The notes: generated by a model from the letters alone, not told the origin. Counted from the first letter of the stretch, positions 10,150 through 20,430 are shown. The stretch: DNA of 64,000 bases from Anniella stebbinsi (GCA_029215795.1 JARDYH010000003.1:98860609-98924608); one strand, 5' to 3'. Numbers and translations are program-made.

Positions 10150-11403
10150 AGTGTCATCCCCAGGGAGACACTGCTGCTTGTAGCAGTAACCAAACAATGT
10201 TTTTTTAAAAAAAAAAAATAAGGGGGAGAAGCCGCCGTCACTGCTTGTCAGCAAGCTCTCCCTAACAATTCTTCAGCCCACCCTCTGACCCCTGCCCTGT
10301 GCCCCAATTCCTTTCTCCCTGTCCCAATCTTTTGACAACCCCCAACACACACATACCAAAACAGGACTTTTATCTCTGCTCTGGTTCTCGTACCCCTACT
10401 TTTGCTTGCTTGTTTTTGCAGATTTCATTCTATGTTATTAGGGTACAATGGCACAATTAAGTGTTTATTTTAAAAAAAAATTAAGAAAGTATTCTGGATG
10501 GAGGAATGATGTTTTATTGTGTACAGTGGGAGACAAAATTGAAGTTCAATGACGTAAGGCAAGAATCCTGGTCCAGTTATAACATGTATAAAAATACCTT
10601 GTTAAAAGTATTAAATCTTATAGTTGGGGATACGTAAAGAAAGACTATCAGACTAATCCAGATTTATTTATTTATTGTGGGTGTGGGATTTTTCTATTGA
10701 CTTTAAAGGCCCTAAGGCACACATGATAAAGTGCTTCTGCATAAACAAAGCAGGTCTGGCCCTGCAAGCTGCCAGGACGGGAGACCATCTGGGCACATAG
10801 GAGTTTATAAGGAATGGGAAATAATCAACAGAGGGCCAATTCCATGTATACAAAGGAGTGCACACCAGGTTCTGGCTTTTCCATAGAGCTTGCAGATGCA
10901 CAGCCTTGCCTAAGGAGCAGATCAATCCCACATTACAGCTTTCATTTGAAGAATGAGTGTGATTTTAGAATAGGAAAAATTCTGGTTAAAAAGAATAGCA
11001 ACGCAGTGAGGGGGCTATGCCTTCTGCCAGGTGGTTGTACCCCAAACTCCATCCAACTGCCCTGCTCAGCTTCACCCAATAGAAAGATTCTCCCTGGCTC
11101 AGGGTGGATTTTTCAAGAGCATCACTGAACGTAATATAGGATTGCACTGTAAGGTTCTGTCATTGTGCAAAATTTCTTGCAAAGGAAAAGAAGCAGAAAG
11201 GAATTACTGTTCACCAAATTTTCAGCAGGTGCAGAAATTCTTATTCCTGCATGAAACACAGCACCTTCTGAAATGCCCCTTTCTGTATAACAAATATAGG
11301 TCCAAAATACCTCCTAGCAGGAATTGGAAATGGAAGAAGGGAGAGCGTACAGCGAATAAAATAGGTACATTTTTTGCTCACCTTACTTGGGCCACAAGTA
11401 AGG
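10150..11403. other. No recognised feature
   Basis: Mostly unique DNA. The 100-136 codon frames at 10814-11441 overlap one another and have no domain; I treat them as chance. Confidence 0.35.
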
Positions 11404-12122
11404 CGAATCCTCCACAAGGATTCGCTTTTGCGCCTGGTTAAGTGATTATGCGCTTCATCCCTGAAGTGCATTTACCCCTAATACCTCTGCACGAGAGGCA
11501 GGCAGGGAGAGGGGAGGGGGGAGGCAAGACCCCCGGAGGCAGGAGCCGATCTCGGCTGGGGAGCAGCGGAGGGGGCAGCGAGAGTCCTCCACCGGCCTTT
11601 CTCTCTGCAAAGGCAAGAAACCGGGGGGGGGGGGTGCTCAGGGGAGCCGGGAGGAGTTGTCACTGCTGGACGGGGAGCGTCTCCTTCCTGGCGGGGGCGG
11701 CGGCGGCGGGGAGAGGGGCGGCGGCGGCAGGGCGACCCCTTCTTCGGCCACGCGAAGCTCTCCCGCGCGCGCTGGCTGCAGCCTCAGCGCTCCGCTCCAT
11801 TGCCTGCCTGCGTGCCTGGCTGCTTCGCCCTCCCCTGCCGGAGGGAGAGAAGTCTGTCGAGGGACGTGGGCGGGCGAGGAAGGCAAAAGACGGAGCCAGA
11901 GGAGCCGGCTAGGGAAGCCAGGAGCCGAGCGGGGGAGCGAGCAGCAGCAGCAGCAGCAGCACATCCCGCCGCAAAATAAAACTCGCTATTTAACGCGCAT
12001 TCGATAATGCGCACAATCGGAGGGATAGCGCGCCTCTACGCCCGATTTGCGCTCCCTCCTTGTAGAGGTAAATTTTTTAAAGCGCCTTGAAAGAGCTTTA
12101 AACCTCTCTTGTAGAGGCAGCC
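11404..12122. mobile_element. Harbinger-family MITE 2 carrying a CpG-rich filler
   Basis: 719 bp. The left 97 bp (TCCTCCACAAGGATTCGC onward to CTGCACGAGAGGC) and the right 162 bp (from ACATCCCGCCGCAAAATAAA to GTAGAGGCAGCC) match the ends of the Harbinger. In the right part, ACATCCCGCCGC is shared with the autonomous element at 13083-13103 but not with the 355-bp MITEs. Between them lies 460 bp (11501-11960) of very GC-rich DNA with no counterpart in any other copy here. It resembles a captured promoter or 5' UTR. Confidence 0.8.
11501..11960. other. CpG-rich filler captured inside a Harbinger MITE
   Basis: Dense CpG, GGC/GCG runs, and a terminal (CAG)n of about 7 units. Long frames on both strands (up to about 156 codons) are low-complexity G/A/R/P sequences with no domain, so I do not call a CDS. 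Best reading: a host CpG-island fragment, perhaps a 5' UTR, carried between transposon ends. Confidence 0.55.
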
Positions 12123-12660
12123 TTTGGGATCCATGCCAAGGGGAAATGGGGGAGCATTGGGGGTGAACTGTGGAGGGAGCAGAAGCAGATTGATGCTGGT
12201 GGCAGTTGACCTAGGAGGGGGAGGAGAGCATGATGCTACCAGTGGCATGGTCCCACATTCTCCATCAGGGGTGGAGACTATAGCTTCCGCAGCGATAAAG
12301 GACAGCTTGGGAGCAAGGGCCCTGCTCCTTGCGACTATGAAAGTGGGACAGAACAGAAAATGGGGTGCAGTTTGAGAAACTGCCCCTGAGAGTCAAGAGA
12401 CAGAGGAGAGGTTGAGGAGATTGGTTCTCCTGAACTACTTCCAGAGGTAGAGTGGAGCATTGATGAAGGATGGTTCGGAGCCAGTTTTCTTCTAAGATCA
12501 TGGGCAGTCGGAGGCTTGCAGGAGAGGCCTAGAAGTTAATTTCTGTGTACTCACCCTGCGTGTCTGTGACTTTTTTAAATGGCAAGTGACCTAAATTGAA
12601 ATAGGTGGGCTTTTTTAAAAAAAGAGTAAAATAAATATGTCCTCATGCTAGCATGCACTT
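12123..12660. other. No recognised feature
   Basis: Unique DNA, moderately GC-rich. The frame at 12124-12375 has no recognisable domain. Confidence 0.35.
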
Positions 12661-12662
12661 TA

Positions 12663-12757
12663 AGCCTATCTACACGACTGCTTTAAAACAGTTTATAGCA
12701 GTTTTAACCGGTTTTAAACTGTTATAAACCGTTTTAAAGCAGTCGTGTAGATAGGCT
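12663..12757. repeat. 95-bp near-perfect palindrome
   Basis: Arms AGCCTATCTACACGACTGCT and its reverse complement meet at AACCGGTT (about 12706-12713). Inner repeats of AAACNGTTTATA-type sequence add further symmetry. Similar in composition to the palindrome at 25281-25410. Likely a fold-back MITE. Confidence 0.85.
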
Positions 12758-12940
12758 CCTAAGTCTGTGCCTAGGCCCCATTTGTGCAATCCCTCCCCTT
12801 CAAAAGCGGATGAAGGTTTAAATTAATCGGGTCTGGATGCACTGAGTTGACTTGCCCCACTTCTAACTGCAACTTTTGGGAAGACAGAGAATGACCCAAG
12901 GGCTGCATCTAAAATGTTCTGAAGGATACAGCTGGAACCA

Positions 12941-13154
12941 GGGCCTCCTCCACACGAGACGTTTAATGAGCCTTAGAGGCTCATTATAATTTTTACCTCC
13001 ACACCAGCGGAGCGCAAAACGGGCGTAGAGGCGCGTTATCTCCCGGATTATGCGCATTATCGAATGCGCGTTAAATAGCGACTTTTATTTTGCGGCGGGA
13101 TGTAAAGCGCGTTATGACCATGTGTACAGTTTTTCAGCGAAGCGCATTTTCGGA
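12941..13154. repeat. Harbinger left terminal/subterminal inverted repeat
   Basis: Matches the reverse complement of the right halves of the 355-bp MITEs (for example 17100-17260). Order: GTTTAATGAGCCTTAGAGGC, then CGGAGCGCAAAACGGGCGTA, then ATTATGCGCATTATCG, then AAATAGCGACTTTTATTTTG. This is the likely transposase or Myb binding region. Confidence 0.85.
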
Positions 13155-13422
13155 GAGGTGTGAGCAGGTAGAGGGCGGGTTTTGATGAGATGGGCGGGGA
13201 GAGGGAAGGGATTTCCGGCGGGAGATTTGAAAAAAAGCCCTCAGGTTATGCGCAGCCGCGCGGGTGTGCTCACCCAACGGTTTGGCTGGAGTCGCAGGTG
13301 TGGTCGCGCGCCTATGCATATAAGCGCGTGCGCGCGATCCGACCGTTGACCTCATTTAACTTCGCGACGCCAGAGAGACTGCATCCTGATTTATTTCCTC
13401 TACACCTTTTCCACCTACCGAA
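13155..13422 (+). promoter_or_regulatory. Promoter region of Harbinger Myb-like gene 1
   Basis: A CpG-rich stretch with a TATA-like TATGCATATAAGC at 13313-13325, about 100 nt before the ATG. The segments CCTCAGGTTATGCGC, TATGCATATAAGC and CGACCGTTGA...TCATTTA...GCGACGCCAGAGA reappear inverted upstream of the transposase gene (23090-23210). The two convergent genes therefore use homologous promoters that form part of the long inverted ends. Confidence 0.6.
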
Positions 13423-14351
13423 ATGGCTGCTCCAGGAAGGGGAGTTTCTTGGAAAAAGGCAGAGATTCTCGACCTTCTGGACATTTTTGGGGAGCAGAAA
13501 GTTCAAGCTCAACTGAATGCCAGCCATAGGAACCTCGATGCCTATGAATCCATTGCTCAGGAAATGCAAAGAAGGGGCCATATCCGTACAGCGAAGGAGT
13601 GCAGGACCAAGGCAAAGGCAATGAGGCAGGAATATCGCAGGGTCGTGAATCATAATTCACGATCAGGAAATGATGCTGCCACCTGCCCCTTTTTTGAGGA
13701 GCTTCATAGCATTTTTCGGGGGGATGCTACTATTCAACCAAATCGCGTGGGCAGGAGTCTGAACATCCATCGTGTCCAAGCACCTGCTGCTGCTCCCCCA
13801 GTAAGTTCCCCCCTGGCTTTCCCGCTCTCAGAAGGCTCAGAAGAACTGTTCAGCAGTGAACTTCAAACAATAGATGTGGAGGACTACCTTGGAATGCCCT
13901 ACTCTCCCGGAGGTACATTGATTGTAATTGCCATTTTTAAAAAAATCTCGTTCTTCCTTCTATTTCATGCCTATAGCTCACATCTGATGTTTTCCCCTTT
14001 TAGAATTGGAGACACCAGAAGATATTGGAAACGAAGAACCTGAAGGTATAGACTGTTTCTTTTGTTGGGTTGGGAAGACTCTTAACTTTACAACTTAATA
14101 TTGTGTTCCATGGAATAAAAAATTGTATTCTAAAATGGGGCAGGCAGATGCGGGTGAGCGGGTGGGGCAGGAGAGGGCAGGAGACATCTCCTCTAGCTAC
14201 CCAGCATTTCTGGTCTCTCCAGGGCGGGGGGGGGGGAAGGATAAGGGGCAGGCAGCCATTTTGAACAACCACCCCCATTTAAAAAGGAGGGAGGTTTGTG
14301 ATTGTGCCTATTGATGAAACTTCCTAAAAGCTCTTCTTTCTGCCACGGCAG

Positions 14352-16314
14352 GAGCCTCCAGAAGCAGCGGTACCACCAGTGCATCGGAATCCATTGAGCA
14401 CGCAGATTTGAGGGCCAGAAATCTCCAGCAGCATCCTGCAGCAGCAGCACCGAGTAAGTACAGGCCTAGCTAATTTCTGGGGTCAGACATCATGGAAGGA
14501 AGGGAGTTCCCAATGACCTAGGCTGGGTTAATGGGGGGGGAGGGGGAAAGGGGGCCATTGGACACAACATTGTGGTGCATGGGACCAGAAATTGTGGTCT
14601 ATGGGAGGGATTGCCGCCTTTTTCTCTACAGCACTTAAAGTTACATGAGCCCTGACCTCCTTTTCATGTGGTCAGCCGAGGCAGGCAGCCAATTTGAACA
14701 CACAAACAACCCCCCCCCATTTAAAATGGAGGTTTGTGATTGTGCCTATTGGAATGAAACCTCCTAATAGCTCTTCTTTTTCTTCCACGGCAGCCTACAG
14801 AAGCAGCAGTACCACCAGTGTGTCAGAAACCAGTGAGCACGCAGATTTGAGGGCCAGAAATCTCCAGCAGCATCCTGCACCAGCACCACCGTGTAAGTAC
14901 TGGGCTAATTTCTGAGGTGCATGGGACCAGAAATTGTGGTCTATGGGAGGGATTTCAGCCTTTTTCTCTACAGCACTTAAAGTTACATGAGCCCTGACCT
15001 CCTTTTCATGTGGTCACTGTAGTATACTGCCTGCAACTTTAACTGTGGTGATGAAGAGGAAATTTCACCAGGTGCTGCATGCATACAAACGGCACCGGCT
15101 GAAATTCCTTTTTCTCTACAGCACTTAAAGTTACATGAGCCCTGACCTCCTTTTCATGTGGTCACTGTAGTATACTGCCTGCAACTTTAACTGTGGTGAT
15201 GAAGAGGGAATTTCACCAGGTGCTGCATGCATACAAACGGCACCGGCTGAAATTCCTTTTTCTCTACAGCACTTAAAGTTACATGAGCCCTGACCTCCTT
15301 TTCATGTGGTCACTGTAGTATACTGCCTGCAACTTTAACTGTGGTGATGAAGAGGGAATTTCACCAGGTGCTGCATGCATACAAACGGCACCGGCTGAAA
15401 TTCCTTTTTCTCTACAGCACTTAAAGTTACATGAGCCCTGACCTCCTTTTCATGTGGTCACTGTAGTATACTGCCTGCAACTTTAACTGTGGTGATGAAG
15501 AGGGAATTTCACCAGGTGCTGCATGCATACAAACGGCACCGGCTGAAATTCCTTTTTCTCTACAGCACTTAAAGTTACATGAGCCCTGACCTCCTTTTCA
15601 TGTGGTCAGCCTAGGCAGGCAGCCATTTTGAACACACAAACAACCCCCCCCGCCCTATTTAAAATGGAGGTTTGTGATTGTGCCTATTGGAATGAAACCT
15701 CCTAATAGCTCTTCTTTTTCTTCCACGGCAGCCTACAGAAGCAGCGGTTCCACCAGTGCGTCGGAAACCAGTGAGCACACAGATTTGAGGGCCAAAAATC
15801 TCCAGCAGCATCCTGCACCAGCACCACCGTGTAAGTACTGGGCTAATTTCTGGGGTGCATGGGACCAGAAATTGTGGTCTATGGGAGGGATTTCAGCCTT
15901 TTTCTCTACAGCACTTAAAGTTACATGAGCCCTGACCTCCTTTTCATGTGGTCACTGTAGTATACTGCCTGCAACTTTAACTGTGGTGATGAAGAGGGAA
16001 TTTCACCAGGTGCTGCATGCATACAAACGGCACCGGCTGAAATTCCTTTTTCTCTACAGCACTTAAAGTTACATGAGCCCTGACCTCCTTTTCATGTGGT
16101 CAGCCTAGGCAGGCAGCCATTTTGAACACACAAACAACCCCCCCCTATTTAAAATGGAGGTTTGTGATTGTGCCTATTGGAATGAAACCTCCTAATAGCT
16201 CTTCTTTTTCTTCCACGGCAGCCTACAGAAGCAGCGGTTACACCAGTGCGTCGGAAACCAGTGACCACGCAGATTTGAGGGCCAGAAATCTCCACCATCC
16301 TGCAGCAGGAGCGA
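14352..16314 (+). repeat. Four tandemly amplified exons
   Basis: Exons at 14352-14453, 14794-14892, 15732-15830 and 16222-16314 (102, 99, 99 and 93 nt) are close copies. Each is preceded by a CCACGGCAG acceptor and followed by GTAAGTAC. Each begins near AGAAGCAGC-GT-CCACCAGTG and encodes HADLRARNL. All have symmetric phase 1-1 and lengths divisible by three, so copy number can change without a frameshift. Flanking intron blocks (TTTAAAATGGAGGTTTGTGA; GGGACCAGAAATTGTGGTCT) were duplicated with them. Spacing is 442, 938 and 490 bp; the largest gap is explained by three extra 148-bp intron repeats. Confidence 0.85.
14961..15615. repeat. 148-bp tandem array in intron, MITE-derived
   Basis: About 4.3 near-identical units with 148-bp period. 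TTTTTCTCTACAG begins at about 14961, 15108, 15256, 15404 and 15552. The unit matches part of the palindromic TAGGGTGACC-family MITE (CTGCAACTTTAACTGTGGTG, GGGAATTTCACCAGGTGCTG). A shorter 1.4-unit array lies at 15899-16100 and a partial unit at 14620-14680. Each unit contains CCTTTTTCTCTACAG, which resembles a 3' splice site. Confidence 0.9.
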
Positions 16315-16905
16315 GTAAGTACAGCCGATGTTATTTGCTTGATAAAGTTTCAGTCCTGCAATTCTTATAAATGTGTGAAAGGACATTCTCATCTTCAGGA
16401 TGAGGGTGCGAGAGAACCCATGGTACAGGCTGGACATGTAATAAATGATTTTTAAACACACTAAACTTTGCCCTTTCCCTTCAGGTACAGATGAAGGAAG
16501 GAGACATCCCATCCAAAAGTCAGCACTCTCGCCTGCAACGCGCCTGGAAATGGCCAGAAACAGAAGACCCCCACGCAGCAGGGACACAGACCGCATTCTG
16601 GAGCATGCCTCTGCACACAACGCAAACCTCTTGCAGATGCATGAGCAGATGTTGCAGAAAAATGACCAGATGTTGGACTAATTTGAAAACAGAAGATGCA
16701 AGGGACCAAAGAAATCAAGATGCCCTTCTCAGAATTCTAGAAAGACAATGTGTCACGATGGAGAAGCTGGTGACGGTGGTGCAACAGGAAGAACCGGGAA
16801 GATCAACCCATACAGCCAACCCATCATCTACTAGCCATGGAAAACGCCAGCCAATAAAAAGACGGTTGGCTATTGACAGTATGGAGGGGACCAGCTCTAA
16901 GCCAA

Positions 16906-17260
16906 GGCCCCCTCCACAAGAATGCGCCTTTGCGCCTGGTTCCGCGATTATGCGCATTATCGCGGAGGCGCATTTACTCACAATCCCTCTGCACGGGAGG
17001 CGGCGAGAAGCGGCGAAGCGCATTAAAAGATGCCCAAAAAGCGCTTTCCAGGTAGTTAATGCGCATAATCGCTTGTTCACACAGCGAAAATGCGCTTTAA
17101 CGGCCGGAGCAAAATAAAAGTCGCTATTTAACGCGCGTTCGAAAATGCGCATTATCAGGGAGATAACGCGCCTGTACGCCCGTTTTGCGCTCCGCTCGTG
17201 TGTAGGTAAAATTTATAATGAGCCTTCAAGGCTCATTAAACGCCCCGTGTGGAGGAGGCC
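16906..17260. mobile_element. Harbinger MITE nested in Myb-like gene 1
   Basis: 355 bp with ends GGCCCCCTCCACAAG and GTGTGGAGGAGGCC. It is flanked by CAA at 16903-16905 and 17261-17263, a 3-bp target duplication. It lies inside the last coding exon. Across the empty site the frame reads S-K-P-N-D-L-G-G. It differs from the copy at 21392-21746 at only about two positions, so both are recent. Confidence 0.9.
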
Positions 17261-17531
17261 CAAATGACTTAGGTGGGAACTCAGGAGAGGGTGAGGGGAG
17301 AAAATGCCTGGCTAAGAAGAAACGTAAAGTCAGGGTGCAACACCCCCAGTCTGCCCAGTTGCAAAATCCCCAGAATGACATTTTAACCAAAGACTTGGAC
17401 GAATCACTGCTCCCGTGCTCCCATACAGTACCCCCACAGCGCTCATCATCACCACTTCAAGGTGAGCCAAGCATAAAGCGCACAGCACGGGAGGTAAAAA
17501 AACCCTTAAAGTTCTCCCCTTAGAATACATG

Positions 17532-17850
17532 TTTTATGTTATTGTTAATAATTTGCTGTTAATTATGGTTTTTTTTGCTGTTATTTATGTAATTGTTATT
17601 TGATGTTATTTATGTAATTGTTATGTTATTTGCTGTTAATTATGGTATTTTTTGCTGTTATTTATGTAATTGTTATGTTATTTGCTGTTAATTATGGTTT
17701 TTTTTGCTGTTATTTATGTAATTGTTATTTGATGTTATTTATGTAATTGTTATGTTATTTGCTGTTAATTATGGTTTTTTTTGCTGTTATTTATGTAATT
17801 GTTATGTTATTTGCTGTTAATTATGGTATTTTTTGCTGTTATTTATGTTG
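17532..17850. repeat. AT-rich minisatellite
   Basis: GCTGTTAATTATGG recurs with alternating spacing of about 52 and 76 bp, giving a higher-order unit near 128 bp. It lies just after the stop codon of Myb-like gene 1, in its 3' UTR or flank. An AATAAA motif occurs at about 17999-18005. Confidence 0.85.
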
Positions 17851-18051
17851 TATTTAACCATTAAAATATAGTTTTCATATCTCACTGTGTGGTTGGGACT
17901 GTGCTTCCTATCTATTATTAAAACAGTTAGGCATCCCTCCTTAATACTGCACCAACCTGAAAATGCTAAGGAAAACCAAAACAATGTTTTAGTAACAAAA
18001 ATAAAGATTTAGTTTTTTAAACAAATATTATTTTCAACTATTTACAAATAT

Positions 18052-19666
18052 TTATAACTTATTTAGGATGCGGTCTAGCTTGTCCTTAATGGAGGACATG
18101 CGTTGCTGCATGCCTCCCACGGCGTTTTCTAGGCTCTCCAGCCGCTCCTCCTGAGTGGGAACTGCATGGGATGGTAAGAAAAAAAAAGTGTTTAAAATCA
18201 TATAATATAACCAACAGAAAAACAGTTCAAGATGTACCACTCAATGACATTGGCTATTCAATGCGATTCAATTTACAGGAATGTAAATATAGTTTTTCAT
18301 TTTTTAATTAAAAATTTAAACCATTAGTCCTGTACTGTACAATAGGGTGACCACATAAAATCCAGGTCGGTTAAACTGTTGTGATGAAGAGGGGATTTCA
18401 CCAGGAACTAATTGCATACAAATGACACTGGCTGAAATTCCCTTTTCTCTACAACTGTTACAGATACAGGAGCCCTGACCTGGATTTTATATGCTCAATG
18501 TACTCTACATTATACAAAGCAATGGAACTTCTATTACCTGCTGGAGACACAGCAGCAGGTGAGACAGGTGGGGGTGCATTCTCCTCTTCCTGCACCTCCT
18601 CCTCCACCTCCTCCGCAGACGGCGATGGCGATGGACTGAGTATCCCTTCAAAATTGGAAAAAAAATGTTATTTTAAGTTTCTATCATGGTGTTCCCCGCC
18701 TCGATCCGTTGGGAGAGTCTGTTAATTAATAAATAAATACATATATCATTACAATTATTAATATTAATAATATTATTAAAGTACGCTGGGCAAAAATAGT
18801 ATTCCTAATTAATCTGGCTTGCATTTAACTTACGTGCCCTTCTGCGGAGGGTCATCCGAGGAGGAGAAGGAGGAGAAGGAGGAGGAGGAGAAGTCCCCCC
18901 AACCTCCTCCACTTCGGGAGACGGAGCCGCCTCTTCCGCCCTCCTGTTTTGGGCTAAGAAAAAGAGGGAAGGGAAAAAGGGAAATAACATTAAAATGTGG
19001 AAGGGTCCCTGAAGGGCATCTAGTCCCACCCCAAGATGAATGCTGGAATCCACCTTAAAGCCTCATTGTGTCAGGGGTCATAGTTTTTGGGGCTTCCCCC
19101 CCCCAACCTGCACATCCACCAGAGAATACACAATGAGCAGTGGGCAGAATCACCAGCACACAGGGCTCCTGAAGGGCATCTAGTCCCACTCCACCCAAGA
19201 TGTATGCTGGAATCCACCTTAAAGCCTCATTGTGTCAGGGGTCATAGTTTTTGGGGCTTCCCCCCCCCAACCTGCACATCCACCAGAGAATACACAATGA
19301 GCAGTGGGCAGAATGGTAATGCACTCACTCACCTGCGGTCAGCCTCTCCTCAGGGGTTGGTCTCCCCGCCTTCCGCCACAGCTCGCGGAATTCCACGAAG
19401 TAGGGTGGACGCTGTCGGAAGGGGGGATGCTCCCCATGGGCACTAATGGCCCGGAAAAAATGGGCCTTCATATATTTAAACTTCGTCCTGCACTGCAGGG
19501 CAGTGCGGACGAAGTTTTGGCTTGCCAGAGCAGCAGCCGCCCTCCTAAATAGCCTCATAGTCGGGAGGCTGCTGCTCCTGACAATCCTTCCAACGAGGGA
19601 GGATTGGAGGAGGAAGGCCAATAATATGCGGACCTCCGCATCCCCCCAATACCTCCCTCTAGGCAT
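18052..19666 (-). CDS. Harbinger Myb/SANT-like gene 2, intact four-exon ORF
   Basis: Exons on -: 19666-19333, 18953-18834, 18645-18538, 18161-18052. Every intron has GT...AG ends and phase 1. The spliced frame is open for 223 codons and ends LNKL-stop. Residues about 5-105 form a second Myb/SANT-like domain (YWGDAEVRILLAFLL, TALQCRTKFKYMKAHFF, PPYFVEFRELW). A Pro/Ser/Glu-rich linker follows (residues about 115-185). The C-terminus is a short coiled coil with leucine spacing (ERLESLENAV, MSSIKDKLDRIL). The plan matches gene 1 (Myb, linker, coiled coil) without detectable close sequence identity, so it may be an old paralogue or a separately acquired partner. ATG 19666 follows an ETS/NRF1-type promoter. 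No nuclear-localisation motif as clear as in gene 1 is seen. The function (recruiting transposase to DNA or to the nucleus) is inferred. Confidence 0.7.
18343..18498. mobile_element. TAGGGTGACC-family MITE, internally deleted copy
   Basis: Begins TAGGGTGACCACATAAAATC and ends in GGATTTTATATG, with a degraded right terminus. The centre is missing compared with 7163-7575. It lies in the last intron of Myb-like gene 2. No convincing TSD. Confidence 0.65.
18688..18748 (+). repeat. L2-type LINE 3' tail scrap
   Basis: GTTCCCCGCCTCGATCC followed by AATTAATAAATAAATAC. Same terminus as the tail at 7394-7492. It lies in intron 2 of Myb-like gene 2. Confidence 0.6.
19011..19313. repeat. 160-bp direct tandem duplication
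   Basis: GAAGGGCATCTAGTCCCAC...ACAATGAGCAGTGGGCAGAAT occurs at 19011 and again at 19171. It lies in the first intron of Myb-like gene 2, so it lengthens the intron without touching the coding frame. Confidence 0.9.
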
Positions 19667-19679
19667 CTTGAAGGATTGT

Positions 19680-19790
19680 GAGGAAGTCTAGGCCTCACTT
19701 CCGGTTTGCGATGTTTCCGCGGACCGGTTTAGCGGTTGCGCGCATGCGCGCGGAACCGTCAAACCACCATTCCCGAACAGAGCGTAAGTG
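19680..19790 (-). promoter_or_regulatory. Putative TATA-less promoter of Myb-like gene 2
   Basis: CACTTCCGGT (a consensus ETS/GABP site) lies about 20 nt upstream of the ATG on the - strand. GCGCGCATGCGCGC, containing the palindromic NRF1 consensus, lies about 50 nt further. Such ETS plus NRF1 pairs mark housekeeping CpG promoters. Confidence 0.5.
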
Positions 19791-19840
19791 ATTAAACACT
19801 GTCGCGTTTATTCGGAGCAGTGGGAAAGTTACCAGATGTG

Positions 19841-20430
19841 TTTTGGGTGTCCTGAATGTACCTTTGGGTGTCCTGAACTGAAAACCTGAGAATGTTAGTG
19901 ACTATATTGTACTATGTTATTCTCAAAAAAACAACCCTGTGAGGTAGGCATGGATGGGCTGTGGTCCTGTTACTTGCCCTTCTGCAATGTTCACTGTACT
20001 GCATATGTGTGTTGGGTTACCTGAAGTCTTATTGTCTAGGAATACTACTATCAACATTGTTTGAAAGTTGTAGGAACATATTTTATTTAGGATAAGCATT
20101 TTTAAAATAAGCACTTTTTAATATGGCAACAACAATTTTGGGTGTCCTGAATGTACCTTTGGGTGTCCTGAACTGAAAACCTGAGAATGTTAGTGACTAT
20201 ATTGTACTATGTTATTCTCAAAAAAACAACCCTGTGAGGTAGGCATGGATGGGCTGTGGTCCTGTTACTTGCCCTTCTGCAATGTTCACTGTACTGCATA
20301 TGTGTGTTGGGTTACCTGAAGTCTTATTGTCTAGGAATACTACTATCAACATTGTTTGAAAGTTGTAGGAACATATTTTATTTAGGATAAGCATTTTTAA
20401 AATAAGCATTTTTTAATATGGCAACAACAA
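19841..20430. repeat. 295-bp direct tandem duplication
   Basis: 19841-20135 and 20136-20430 are essentially identical; 63-codon shadow frames inside them translate identically. No coding signature. The low divergence indicates recent duplication inside the transposon. Confidence 0.95.

Larger units (their letters stand above)
13423..17523 (+). pseudogene. Harbinger Myb/SANT-like gene 1, seven exons, disrupted
   Basis: Exons by splice signals: 13423-13912, 14004-14045, 14352-14453, 14794-14892, 15732-15830, 16222-16314, and 16485 to the stop at 17523. All junctions are phase 1 with GT/AG ends. Exon 1 encodes a Myb/SANT-like trihelix domain at about residues 8-100 (VSWKKAEILDLL, RTAKECRTKAKAMRQEY, CPFFEEL). 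This DNA-binding partner is typical of Harbinger elements. Exons 3-6 are repeated copies of a roughly 33-residue Ser/Thr/Pro-rich linker. The last exon encodes a Gln/Leu coiled coil (HEQMLQKNDQML), then basic tracts including KKKRKV, a classic nuclear-localisation motif. Two lesions: a frameshift around 16676-16681, where the coiled coil moves frame after a TAA, and a 355-bp MITE at 16906-17260. Removing the MITE and one CAA duplication restores continuous frame. ATG 13423 sits in a good context after a TATA-like box. Confidence 0.75.

Noticed and set aside
11442..12014. Overlapping open frames of 76-156 codons on both strands in the CpG-rich filler
   Set aside because: All are Gly/Ala/Arg/Pro/Ser runs with no domain, present on both strands at once. 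This is a compositional effect of GC-rich DNA.
14961..15615. CRISPR-like array (regularly repeated 148-bp unit)
   Set aside because: There are no spacers between units, the unit is MITE-derived, and the genome is eukaryotic.
17218..17523. Separate small gene starting at the MITE end
   Set aside because: The frame is the continuation of the last exon of Myb-like gene 1; its apparent start lies inside the inserted MITE.
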